Source: Planctomycetota bacterium (GTDB taxonomy: Bacteria > Planctomycetota > Brocadiia > SM23-32). Taken from it: 11,110 nucleotides of DNA. The notes under the pieces were generated by a model, which was not told the DNA's origin, ran no database searches, and saw nothing but the letters and a program-made list of their open reading frames with translations. The stretch's first letter is position 1. Each line of letters starts with the position of its first letter. The stretch covers positions 1-11,110 of the forward strand of contig JAUVVP010000024.1 of the NCBI GenBank assembly GCA_030604585.1, written 5' to 3'. Positions 1 through 6,362 of this stretch are shown piece after piece. A program made the position numbers and the translations under genes.

Positions 1-94
1 AAGCCCGATGGCTGTGTTGTCGGCGCAAAACGTCCTCAACGTGGCTTCAGCCACGCTTCCGGCGTTTTGCGCCTGCCGCCTTGCCCTCGGGCTT
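1..94. repeat. 94-nt imperfect palindrome (REP/MITE-like hairpin element)
   Basis: The segment folds on itself around one centre, with base i pairing with base 95-i. Three exact stems are visible: AAGCCCGA (1-8) with TCGGGCTT (87-94), GGCGCAAAACG (22-32) with CGTTTTGCGCC (63-73), and CGTGGC (40-45) with GCCACG (50-55) around a TTCA loop. The stretches between stems are mismatched but equal in length on both sides, so symmetry holds end to end. No protein is recognisable. It may be a repetitive extragenic palindrome or a MITE-like element, possibly extending left of the window or right into 95-140. The structure is read directly; the mobile-repeat interpretation is inference. Confidence 0.6.
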
Positions 95-570
95 CTCGCT
101 CGTCCTCGTCACGAACGGGGTTTTGCAATAGCCCCTTAGTGTTGACAGGGCGGCTGGCGCTGAGCCGGGCGATAGACAGCCTCGCTTTCTCCGCGAGGGC
201 CGATTACAGCGTGCTCCTGGCGCGACGCACGGCAGCGGACCTGGAGCGCGCCGATAGCGTCCTCTCCCCACCACATCAGCGAGGTCATCAACTGCTGCAC
301 TCACGGCCGCAGGCTTCTGCGAGAGCCCGCTTCCCCCTCCCCCCCTGCACATGCAATGTCAACATACGCAGTCCCGCTGCGGCCATGTTGTTTACCGCCC
401 ACTCCCACTGATTCACACGCTCCATCTTAAGCATTCTGACGACCTTACGATATAAGGGACGGGGCCGCATTAACTTACGAAAAGACGCTCAGAATGGCCT
501 TTTTCGGACTTTCAGTGCGCAGGCCGCGAGTTGCCTGCGGCGGCGCTCGCGCGTGCGACCCCCACAGCCC
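95..570. other. Non-coding or undecipherable stretch downstream of the lipoprotein gene
   Basis: I recognise no gene here. Short open frames exist on both strands (for example an ATG frame on minus, 470 to 288, 60 codons) but they lack a Shine-Dalgarno sequence and any familiar motif. Visible items are a GC-rich hairpin at 180-198 (CCTCGC, 7-nt loop, GCGAGG), C-rich runs around 331-345, and an isolated TTGACA at 142-147 without a matching -10 box. No convincing terminator for the minus-strand gene ending at 571 was found. Confidence 0.4.
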
Positions 571-1689
571 TCACCACCACAGCGTCGTCAGGACTCCGTA
601 GTGGTCTGAGGGGCAAACACCGTCGGCTGGCGTTAAGACAACCCGGCTACTCAGGATGCGGTCGTGCGGAATATTGCCGCCTACTAAGACAAGGTCAATT
701 CTGTATGAATGGCTGCTGTGATAGGCACGCAAAAGATCATAGGGTTCTGACGCTTCCGTCTGCCGGCGGAAATTGGGGTTGTGCGCAGGATCCCACGTCG
801 CGCCTTCATCCTTGGGGTTCACGAGTCGGAAACTATCCATCCACCTGCCGTCAGCGAGGAGCGGCTCGAACTCGCCGCTCTCTCGGGTCGTGTTGAAATC
901 TCCCAGGACTATCGCAGGCATGCCCGGAGGCAGTGTTTCGTCAATGAACTCTCTCAGATTTGCTATCTCCCGCCCCCGGCGCTCGATATCTTTTTCCACC
1001 CGTTCCCTTCCTTCTCTTACGTTTTCGCGCGGCAGCTCCTGAGCGAGCCGCTGCAAAGCTTCTTTCAGTGCGGGACCGCGAAAGGGGCCGCTGTGAAGGT
1101 GAAGATTGTATACGTACAGCAATTTCCCATTCACGACCACACGGAACAGGAGAGCCTGGGTTATCTCAGCGAAGTGAAAGCAAAACGAGTTCGTTGTAAT
1201 GCCCCACCCGCCAAGGCGTTTTCTACCAAGCTCCACAACGGTCCACGGTCTCTTAACCAGGATGGCGTCGCCTTCTCTAAGGTTCCATGGAATCCCGACG
1301 GGGCCAAATCGGATTCCGCCGAGCGCGACGCGGTGGACCACACGGTAATCCAGGTCTGCTGCCAGCCGCCGTGCATAGTGCGGCAGAGGATTGGCTTCCT
1401 GGACAGCGATAATGTCCGGGGCAAGCCTGCGCACCTCGATCGCCAACGCGTCGTATCGCTTCTGGAGGTCGTCCGGGTAGCGCCCCATCTTGAGAGTGCC
1501 TTTGTAGGTCAACCCCGACCACACGTTGATGGTCAGGATGCGGATCTCCTGGGGAGGACTAAAAGGTTCGTACGCTGCGACTTCCTCAGCCGTAAGGCAC
1601 ACCGAGCGCACCGCGCTGCAACCGAACAAAAAGGGTACACCCAGCAGGAGCGCCATTGCGGGCGCAAACGGCCAAGAAAGCCACTTCAT
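571..1689 (-). CDS. Endonuclease/exonuclease/phosphatase-family lipoprotein
   Basis: This 372-residue protein has the DNase I/sphingomyelinase-like metal-dependent phosphodiesterase fold. The N-terminus is a lipoprotein signal: a hydrophobic stretch ends in the lipobox LFGC with the lipidated Cys at residue 24. The following residue is Ser, not Asp, so outer-membrane sorting is plausible. The catalytic motifs appear in family order: INVWSG (N55), VQEA (E98), NLHLH (H197), LGDFN (D264, N266), RIDLV (D332) and PSDHYG (D362, H363). A charged, probably helical stretch lies at about 205-250. Substrate cannot be told from sequence; DNA, sphingomyelin, phosphoinositide or other phosphodiesters are all possible. 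The ATG at 1689 is chosen because it begins the signal peptide; only a weak AGG lies upstream. The gene follows the acetyltransferase gene on the same strand after 111 bp. Fold and localisation are well supported; the role is unknown. Confidence 0.85.
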   Translation of the reverse strand: MKWLSWPFAPAMALLLGVPFLFGCSAVRSVCLTAEEVAAYEPFSPPQEIRILTINVWSGLTYKGTLKMGRYPDDLQKRYDALAIEVRRLAPDIIAVQEANPLPHYARRLAADLDYRVVHRVALGGIRFGPVGIPWNLREGDAILVKRPWTVVELGRKRLGGWGITTNSFCFHFAEITQALLFRVVVNGKLLYVYNLHLHSGPFRGPALKEALQRLAQELPRENVREGRERVEKDIERRGREIANLREFIDETLPPGMPAIVLGDFNTTRESGEFEPLLADGRWMDSFRLVNPKDEGATWDPAHNPNFRRQTEASEPYDLLRAYHSSHSYRIDLVLVGGNIPHDRILSSRVVLTPADGVCPSDHYGVLTTLWW

Positions 1690-1760
1690 GTGGTCGGACC
1701 TGGTTGAACCTTTGACCCACTTTCCTCGACATACTCACTCACACGCGGCGGACCCGGAAC

Positions 1761-1800
1761 GCGGCGCTATGAAAACAGCAGAGGATGTCTGCAACGCCGC
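1761..1800 (-). terminator. Possible weak terminator after the acetyltransferase gene
   Basis: Just beyond the TGA at 1801-1803 (minus strand) lie nested complementary segments: an outer pair CGCCGC/GCGGCG (1795-1800 and 1761-1766) and an inner hairpin GCAGA (5-nt loop) TCTGC (1778-1792) followed on the minus strand by TGTTTTC. The stem is short and the T-tract impure, so the call is tentative. If it does not function, the lipoprotein gene would be co-transcribed with the acetyltransferase gene. Confidence 0.25.
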
Positions 1801-2919
1801 TCATAGTGGCTTCTGGAAGACACGGAAGCGCTTATAGACCTGGCCGCCCATTCTTTCCATTTCAGCACGCACCTTAGTATTGGTCTCCAACTCATGATGA
1901 CTGTCAATATACTCAAAGCCGGCCTCTCTGGCAGACTCGAATATCTTCAGGCCCATCATCACATCCAGGCCACGACCCCTGTATTCGTCTTTAACAGCCC
2001 CAAGCAAAAGGTCCAGCTGCTTTGTTCTCTTGGCAGCGCGAAGGATCCTGAATATCCCTAAAGGCAGAATATGGCCTTTGGCTTTCTGGATGCCTTCAGT
2101 CATATCCGGAATACCCAGGATAAAGGAGACGACTTCGTCATCCTTGGTGACTATCTTGACAAAGCGGGGGTCGAGTATGGGGAGGTAGCGTTTGGCCAAG
2201 TCGTTCATCTCTTGTTCATCGAGCGGCACAAAGCCGTAAAGACCGCTATAGCACTCGTTCATCAGTCTAAACACGGGCCGAATATACGGCTTCATCCGAC
2301 GGCGCTTAGCAAACTCAATTAGCTTGAAGCCTCCTCTCTTCGTGATCCTCTGGTAGATTCTCCTATAAACCTCGGGAATGTCTTTCGGTATATCTACCTT
2401 GTAGACAACATAATCTACGTCCTTTATATAGCCTTCATTCGTCACCAAACGAATCATGAATTCGAAGTTGTGGTAAGTTGCTATAGTCGCCCGATGCCCA
2501 AAGCCCTCTACTAGGAAACCTTCGGGGTCTTGGTCAGTCAAACCCAGAGGCCCGATAAGTTTGTCCATCCCCCTTTGCATCGCCCAAGTTTCAATATGCC
2601 CCAAAAGTGCGTGAGCAACTTCCTGATCGTCCCAGCATTCCAAGTAAGCGAATCTGCCTATCGTTTCCTGGCGGGAGTTATTATACCGATGATTGATAAC
2701 ACCCATGATCCTTCCGGCCGCTTTGCCACTCCGATAGGCGAGAACAAGAGTCGCATCACAGTAGGAAAAAGCCCTGTTCTTTTTCCGATTGAAGGATTTC
2801 CATTCATCAACATAGATCGGCGGGACCCAGGTGGGATGATCGCAATGAATCTTCGCTGGTAGATAGATGAACTCTTTCAACTCTCTGTGACTCTGCACTT
2901 GCTTTAGCTTCACGGACAT
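1801..2919 (-). CDS. GNAT-family N-acetyltransferase-like protein (about 372 aa)
   Basis: The protein resembles the large, uncharacterised two-lobed GNAT-like family that includes E. coli YghO-type proteins. The C-terminal half holds the acetyl-CoA-binding signature YRGRGLDV (residues 313-320), followed by a helix and the family-typical end (ELETN, then ERMGG and VYKRFRVF). The N-terminal part has HPTWVPP near residues 28-34, also typical of this family. Acceptor substrate is unknown. The ATG at 2919 is preferred over upstream TTG codons because AAAGG lies about 8 nt upstream and residues from here match the family start. Base composition is unlike the neighbours: positions 2401-2460 hold 22 G/C of 60, versus 43 of 60 at 3781-3840 in lpdA. 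That hints at acquisition from another genome. No signal peptide or membrane segment is visible. Family assignment is fairly secure; function is not. Confidence 0.8.
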   Translation of the reverse strand: MSVKLKQVQSHRELKEFIYLPAKIHCDHPTWVPPIYVDEWKSFNRKKNRAFSYCDATLVLAYRSGKAAGRIMGVINHRYNNSRQETIGRFAYLECWDDQEVAHALLGHIETWAMQRGMDKLIGPLGLTDQDPEGFLVEGFGHRATIATYHNFEFMIRLVTNEGYIKDVDYVVYKVDIPKDIPEVYRRIYQRITKRGGFKLIEFAKRRRMKPYIRPVFRLMNECYSGLYGFVPLDEQEMNDLAKRYLPILDPRFVKIVTKDDEVVSFILGIPDMTEGIQKAKGHILPLGIFRILRAAKRTKQLDLLLGAVKDEYRGRGLDVMMGLKIFESAREAGFEYIDSHHELETNTKVRAEMERMGGQVYKRFRVFQKPL

Positions 2920-2947
2920 CGTTGTGCCTTTTCGCGTTTCTTGCAAC

Positions 2948-2972
2948 AAGAATAAACATCGGCGCGTGCCGA
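2948..2972 (-). terminator. Possible intrinsic terminator after the methyltransferase stub
   Basis: Reading the minus strand past the stub's TAG (2991-2989), a hairpin TCGGC-ACGC-GCCGA (2972-2959) is followed directly by a T-rich tract TGTTTATTCTT. It sits between the stub and the start of the acetyltransferase gene at 2919, where a terminator of the former gene would be expected. The stem is only five perfect pairs, extendable by G-U pairs. Confidence 0.4.
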
Positions 2973-2988
2973 CACCGGCTCTGTCCTC

Positions 2989-3200
2989 CTATTTTGCTCG
3001 GACAATGCCAAGGACGTACCTGTGCTCGACCGTTATCTGAGGGCAGCCCTTGGATCTGTGTTCGATCCTGTTGACGAACTCTCTTTTGAAGCGTTCTCTC
3101 TCGTCCGGTTTCAGTGCAAGCCAGTAGGTTGTCCCAGCGCCTGACTTGAGAAGGTGGTCGTAGACATCCTGCCCGGTCTCGCAAACGAAGTCAAATGCGC
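2989..3200 (-). pseudogene. C-terminal stub of a SAM-dependent methyltransferase-like gene
   Basis: About 68 codons at the end of a minus-strand frame read like the C-terminus of class I SAM-dependent methyltransferases. There is an acidic/basic helix (LKPDERERFKREFVNRI), then a closing strand VEHRYVLGIVRAK and TAG. The frame stays open up to 3366, but upstream of about 3200 the translation is Arg/Ser/Pro-rich with no family features, and a different gene's remains overlap it there. The SAM-binding domain is absent, so this is a truncated remnant and not a working enzyme. Its missing 5' half would have lain at higher coordinates, exactly where the plus-strand glycosidase-like stub starts. The assignment rests on a short C-terminal signature and is moderate. 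Confidence 0.5.
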
Positions 3201-3263
3201 CGCGCCTGTTGGCGGTCTTCCTGTCGAGCGCCGCCGTGGAGTCCGGAGACGCTGCCCGGTTGC

Positions 3264-3500
3264 TTCTCCTACTGGGAGCCGACCTGCCGGCGCAAGCCGA
3301 CGGAGTTCTGGTGGGGGAGCACTGTGTTCGAGCGCCGGGCCGGCAGGGGGAGCGTGGTCCTGTCAACGTTCCGCCTCGCCGATCAGGTGGCCGTGAATCC
3401 CGTGGCCCGTCGGATGCTGGGCAATCTTCTCAGGTCGGAAAAGGGCTCGGACCCTTTTCTGCGAAACAAACCCAATCGCTTGCATCGCCTTTCTTCGTAA
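3264..3500 (+). pseudogene. C-terminal stub of a glycoside-hydrolase-like gene
   Basis: A plus-strand frame carries, from about 3264 to 3431, FSYWEP, then KPTEFWWGSTVFERR, GSVVLSTFRL and NPVARRMLGNLL. That looks like the end of large glycosidase or beta-galactosidase-like proteins, where a closing domain reads roughly 'vFErR-G-GrvvLSTfRl-d-l--nPvArrlL-NLl'. No catalytic domain precedes it: the upstream sequence in this frame is unrelated, and the region before 3200 belongs to an antisense methyltransferase stub. After residue NLL the frame runs into a hairpin repeat (3438-3459) and stops at TAA 3498-3500. The fragment is decayed or truncated. The family call is by recognition of this short tail only. 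Confidence 0.45.
3438..3459. repeat. Short hairpin repeat (GAAAAGGG / CCCTTTTC)
   Basis: GAAAAGGG (3438-3445) and CCCTTTTC (3452-3459) form a perfect 8-bp inverted repeat around a 6-nt loop CTCGGA. Translated in the stub's frame it gives EKGSDPF, a peptide I associate with a dispersed intergenic repeat in environmental bacterial genomes. With its 3' TTTT it might also stop transcription from the plus-strand stub. The structure is seen directly; the repeat-family link is from memory. Confidence 0.5.
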
Positions 3501-3561
3501 ATGGTTACGCCAAACTCGCCCCGGCGAGCGGCGTGGGCGCTCCACGCGGCGGGCCGCTCGC

Positions 3562-3590
3562 TTGGACTGCCGGAGCGCATGGATTACAAT
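3562..3590 (+). promoter_or_regulatory. Candidate sigma70-type promoter for lpdA
   Basis: TTGGAC (3562-3567) and TACAAT (3585-3590) are separated by exactly 17 bp. The -10 box matches the consensus at five of six positions, the -35 box at three of six. Transcription would start near 3597, giving a leader of about 60 nt before the lpdA ATG at 3657. It is the best promoter-like pair I found ahead of the lipoate genes. Confidence 0.35.
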
Positions 3591-3656
3591 GTAGCGCTGA
3601 CCTTCGCCGGCGCCCGGCGGAACTCCTGCAGCTACCAGCAACCGGACAGGACCTCT

Positions 3657-5054
3657 ATGAGCGACAAGTACGACTTCGACGTGGCGGTGATCGGCGCGGG
3701 TCCGGCCGGCTACGTGGCCGGCATCAGGGCCGCGCAGCTCGGCGCGAAGGCCTGCGTCGTCGAGAAAGGCGACCTCGGCGGCTGCTGCACCAACGTCGGC
3801 TGCATCCCGACCAAGGCCCTCTGGCACGCCGCCGGGCTGATGCGCCAGGCCCGACACGCCGACGACTTCGGCGTTGACCTCACAGGGGTCGAGTTGAACT
3901 TCCCCGCCGTGGCCGCCCACCGCGACGCCGTCGTCGGCAAGCTGCGAGGCGGCATCAAGGCCCTGCTGGCCGGCAACAAGGTCGCGCTAATCCAGGGCGC
4001 AGCATCGTTCAAGGATGCGCACACGCTGCGCGTGGCAGGCGGGGACGGCGGGCGAGACGTAAGCGCCGAGAAGCTGATAGTCGCCACTGGCTCCTCACCC
4101 GTCGAGCTTCCGATCGTCCCCTTCGACCACAGCGTCATCATAAGCAGCGACGACGCCGTCAGGGCCGACCAACTCCCGGAATCCATCGTCATCGTCGGAG
4201 GCGGCTATATCGGCGTCGAGTTCGCCAGCATCTACGCAGCCTTCGGCGTCGAAGTGACCATCGTGGAGGCCGTCGAGAGGCTGCTGCCCGGCATAGACGA
4301 GGACTGCGCGCGCGAGGTCGTCAAGGTCCTCAAGAAGGACGGCGTGGCCATCCACACGGGCACGCAACTGGAGGGAGTCGGCAAGGGCGACGGCGGCGTG
4401 CGCGCCCGGCTTGCCGGCGGCAAGGAAGTGGCCGCGCAGCAGATACTGGTCTGCGTCGGTCGGCGCCCGGACTGCGAGGGCCTGGGCATCGAGAACGCCG
4501 GGCTAAAGGTCGGCGACAAGGGCCAGTTGGTCGTAAACGAGCACATGCAGACCTCGCAGCCGCACGTCTACGCCGTCGGCGACGTGGCCGGCGACCCCCT
4601 GCTGGCCCACGTGGGCAGCCAGGAGGGCATAGTCGCCGCCTCGCACGCGACGGGCTCCATCACGGCCGCGATGGACTACCGCGTCGTGCCGGCCTGCGTC
4701 TTCGCCTTCCCCGAGATAGCCACCGTGGGCATGAGCGAGAGCCGGGCCGCCGAGACGGTCGAACAGGTCGTGGTGAAGAAGTTCCCCTTCCTGGCGCTGG
4801 GCAAGGCCCACATCATGGGCCAGACGGGCGGCTTTGTGAAGATGGTGGCCGACGCCAGGACGGGCGAGCTGCTCGGCGTGCACATATGCAGCGCACAGGC
4901 CAGCGCCCTGCTCGGCGAGGCCGCCCTGGCGCTACGCCTGGAGTGCACCGCCGATGAGCTGGCCGAGACCATCCACGCCCATCCAACGCTGCCGGAGGCG
5001 ATCCGGGAGGCGGCGGACGGTGTGACGGGATTCCCGGTCAACTGGAAAGGCTGA
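3657..5054 (+). CDS. lpdA: Dihydrolipoyl dehydrogenase (E3 / L-protein)
   Basis: This FAD flavoprotein reoxidises dihydrolipoyl groups on 2-oxoacid dehydrogenase or glycine-cleavage carriers with NAD+. It is 465 aa, the usual family length. Landmarks in order are the FAD-binding GAGPAG (13-18) with E36, the redox disulfide C44-TNVG-C49, the second FAD motif ATGSSP (143-148), and the NAD-binding GGGYIG (181-186) with E188. AVGDVAG follows, then the C-terminal dimer domain with HAHPTLPE, whose H442 and E447 form the catalytic dyad. One oddity is that the usual GGTC before the first redox cysteine is GGCC, giving an extra Cys at 43. The ATG at 3657 is chosen over an upstream ATG at 3501: it has AGGA five bases upstream and the protein then begins right at the FAD strand. 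The gene leads the lipB-lipA-lipoyl-carrier series. Confidence 0.95.
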   Translation: MSDKYDFDVAVIGAGPAGYVAGIRAAQLGAKACVVEKGDLGGCCTNVGCIPTKALWHAAGLMRQARHADDFGVDLTGVELNFPAVAAHRDAVVGKLRGGIKALLAGNKVALIQGAASFKDAHTLRVAGGDGGRDVSAEKLIVATGSSPVELPIVPFDHSVIISSDDAVRADQLPESIVIVGGGYIGVEFASIYAAFGVEVTIVEAVERLLPGIDEDCAREVVKVLKKDGVAIHTGTQLEGVGKGDGGVRARLAGGKEVAAQQILVCVGRRPDCEGLGIENAGLKVGDKGQLVVNEHMQTSQPHVYAVGDVAGDPLLAHVGSQEGIVAASHATGSITAAMDYRVVPACVFAFPEIATVGMSESRAAETVEQVVVKKFPFLALGKAHIMGQTGGFVKMVADARTGELLGVHICSAQASALLGEAALALRLECTADELAETIHAHPTLPEAIREAADGVTGFPVNWKG

Positions 5055-5103
5055 AACAGAACCCGGAGGCATGACGGATGAAGACATCGGCGCACGTTCG
5101 CCC

Positions 5104-5145
5104 GTCGAACTCTGAACTTTGGACTTTGAACTTTGAACCTTGAAC
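5104..5145. repeat. 7-bp tandem repeat (TTTGAAC) at the 5' end of lipB
   Basis: Consecutive 7-mers read GTCGAAC, TCTGAAC, TTTGGAC, TTTGAAC, TTTGAAC, CTTGAAC (5104-5145). The central units are exact and the outer ones diverged. The array fills the lpdA-lipB gap and supplies the TTG (5133) that is the most upstream possible lipB start. No Shine-Dalgarno sequence lies nearby. Arrays of this kind are familiar to me from planctomycete-like genomes; their function is unknown. Confidence 0.7.
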
Positions 5146-5153
5146 CCGCAACC

Positions 5154-5837
5154 GTGTCGAACGCCGTTGCACAGCCGGAACTTGCCGTGATCGGGCTCCG
5201 CAGGCTGCATTTCCAGGATGCGTTCAGCCTTCAGGAGCGGCTGCGCGACGCCTGCATCGCGTCCGACGGCCGCCGCAACTACCTGGTGCTGATCGAGCAC
5301 CCCCCCACCATAACTGTGGGACGGTCGGGCGACCGTCGTGACGTGTTAGCGGGCCAGGAGCGCTTGCGCGGACTCGGCTTCGAGGTGGTCGAGACGAACC
5401 GCGGCGGGCAGGTCACCTATCACGGCCCCGGCCAGTTGGTTGCCTACCCCGTCATCAGTCTCAGGCATCGCGGCCGTGACCTGCACCGCTACCTGCGCGA
5501 CCTGGAGGCGTGGCTGGTCAGGCTCTGCCGCAGCTACGGCGTGGAGGCGCACGCCGATTCGCCGCACACGGGCGTCTGGGTCGAGGACAGGAAGATAGCC
5601 TCCATCGGCATCGCCGTGCGCCGGTGGGTCACCTACCACGGCGCTGCGCTGAACGTGGCGACGGACCTTTCGCACTTCGGTCTGATCGTTCCCTGCGGCT
5701 TGCGCGCTGTAACGATGACGTCGCTGGACCGCGAGCTGGGGTCGGCCCCGCCGCTGGAGGAGGTGGCCGAGCGGGCGGCCGCCTACTTTGCCGAGGACTT
5801 CGGCCTGGCGGTGAGAACGGCCATCAGACACAGATGA
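5154..5837 (+). CDS. lipB: Lipoyl(octanoyl) transferase
   Basis: LipB transfers octanoate from octanoyl-ACP to the lysine of lipoyl domains, the first step of lipoate assembly in the cytosol. Numbered from the most upstream start (TTG 5133), the hallmark RGGQVTYHGPG is at 90-100, the catalytic Lys at 154 (DRKIASIG) and the acyl-accepting Cys at 188 (IVPCGL). The HPPT(I)TVGR segment at 56-64 is also typical. The start is uncertain. TTG 5133 lies inside a 7-bp repeat array, GTG 5154 is just past it, and GTG 5187 would still keep the fold; none has a clear Shine-Dalgarno sequence. I chose 5154 because repeat-encoded residues are unlikely to be original. The stop codon falls in another repeat (5829-5858), so the last residues (RHR) may be repeat-derived. 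It lies 99 nt after lpdA. Confidence 0.92.
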   Translation: MSNAVAQPELAVIGLRRLHFQDAFSLQERLRDACIASDGRRNYLVLIEHPPTITVGRSGDRRDVLAGQERLRGLGFEVVETNRGGQVTYHGPGQLVAYPVISLRHRGRDLHRYLRDLEAWLVRLCRSYGVEAHADSPHTGVWVEDRKIASIGIAVRRWVTYHGAALNVATDLSHFGLIVPCGLRAVTMTSLDRELGSAPPLEEVAERAAAYFAEDFGLAVRTAIRHR

Positions 5838-5858
5838 ACACAGATGGCCACAGATTAC
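5829..5858. repeat. 10-bp periodic repeat (CACAGAT) between lipB and the GxxExxY remnant
   Basis: Three copies of CACAGAT stand exactly 10 bp apart (5829-5835, 5839-5845, 5849-5855), separated by GAA, GGC and followed by TAC. The array contains the lipB stop codon (5835-5837) and the presumed start codon of the GxxExxY remnant (5844-5846). It resembles the 'NTDGHR'-coding repeat I recall from many environmental genomes. Confidence 0.65.
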
Positions 5859-6306
5859 AGACACTCGGAGGTCACTGAGCAGATCATAGGGGCAGCCTAT
5901 CGCGTGCACGGGTTTGGTTCGCGCGAACGTTTCAGTCCCGTAGGGACGGCTGAAACAGGCTGGAGACGGGCCTGACAAATGCACGATGATGATGTTCGCG
6001 GGTTGACGTCCAACCGTCCCTACAGGACGGAAGGGGTGTGTCGGCACCCTTATCCCAGCGATGAATCGCTGGGCTATTATCAAGCGTCCCTTCGGGACTC
6101 CCCTACGGCGGACATCTTTCGGAATGCCGGTTCTGTACTTAGTTGTTGATGACAAGGTCATCGTGGAAGTTAAGGCCGGGGCCAACCTGACCAAAGCGCA
6201 CGAGGTCCAACTGGTCAACTACCTGAGAGCGACAGGGATCGAAATGGGGCTATTGGTCAACTTCGGACAGAAAGTCGAGATCAAGCGAAGGATATTCGGT
6301 CAGTGA
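5844..6306 (+). pseudogene. Disrupted GxxExxY (PD-(D/E)XK-type) gene
   Basis: The 5' part (from ATG 5844) reads MATDYRH then SEVTEQIIGAAYRVHG, the classic N-terminus of GxxExxY proteins (TIGR04256 / PDDEXK_3 family). The frame then runs into unrelated sequence and stops at TGA 5973-5975. The 3' part resumes in a different frame from about 6130: VLYLVVDDKVIVEVKA, then HEVQLVNYLRATG and LLVNFG, stopping at 6304-6306. D and E-x-K of the nuclease-like core remain, but the family's namesake GxxExxY segment (normally GFLEKVYENAL-like) and roughly 40 residues are missing. A hairpin-rich repeat replaces them. The family's biological role is unclear. It is not functional as it stands, though an ATG at 6061 could in principle express the C-terminal 81 residues. 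It lies 6 nt after lipB. Confidence 0.7.
5917..6115. mobile_element. Hairpin-rich MITE-like repeat inserted in the GxxExxY gene
   Basis: Between the two GxxExxY pieces lie about 200 bp dense in inverted repeats. They are GTTCGCGCGAAC (5917-5928), TTTCAG/CTGAAA closing 5930-5955 with inner GTCCC/GGGAC, and CCGTCC/GGACGG (6014-6030). AAGGGGTG pairs with CACCCTT with one bulge (6031-6051), CCCAGCGAT/ATCGCTGGG with a 2-nt loop (6054-6073), and GTCCC/GGGAC (6086-6098). A longer-range pair joins GTAGGGACGG (5940-5949) and CCGTCCCTAC (6014-6023). Its minus-strand translation (IAQRFIAG, RPVGTVG) matches a miscalled-ORF motif I remember as a dispersed repeat. No transposase is encoded. Edges are approximate, set by where GxxExxY homology ends, and no target duplication is evident. 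Confidence 0.5.
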
Positions 6307-6340
6307 ACATCAGTGAGAATCAGTGTCCTGATCAGTGCGA
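6301..6340. repeat. 10-bp periodic repeat (CAGTG) between the GxxExxY remnant and lipA
   Basis: CAGTGAACAT, CAGTGAGAAT and CAGTGTCCTG follow one another at 10-bp spacing (6301, 6311, 6321), with a fourth CAGTG at 6333. The array contains the stop codon of the GxxExxY remnant (6304-6306) and a GTG (6303) in frame with lipA. It mirrors, in period but not sequence, the array at 5829-5858 on the other side of the remnant. Confidence 0.6.
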
Positions 6341-6362
6341 GTGTGGAGGGGCTGCAGGTGGC

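Noticed and set aside
142..147. TTGACA as a promoter -35 box
   Set aside because: No -10-like hexamer lies 16-18 bp downstream and no gene follows on that strand.
288..470. 60-codon minus-strand ATG frame downstream of the lipoprotein gene
   Set aside because: It lacks a Shine-Dalgarno sequence, any recognisable motif and neighbour support; chance is the simpler explanation.
781..1707. 308-codon plus-strand open frame
   Set aside because: It lies antisense to the lipoprotein gene, whose catalytic motifs are all intact; the translation has no family features.
3501..3656. 52-residue N-terminal extension of lpdA from the ATG at 3501
   Set aside because: ATG 3657 has a Shine-Dalgarno sequence and starts at the FAD strand; the extension has no homology-like features and contains the likely promoter.
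5829..6340. Periodic arrays considered as a CRISPR
   Set aside because: Units are 5-7 bp with 3-5 bp gaps, far below CRISPR repeat and spacer sizes, and no cas gene is near.
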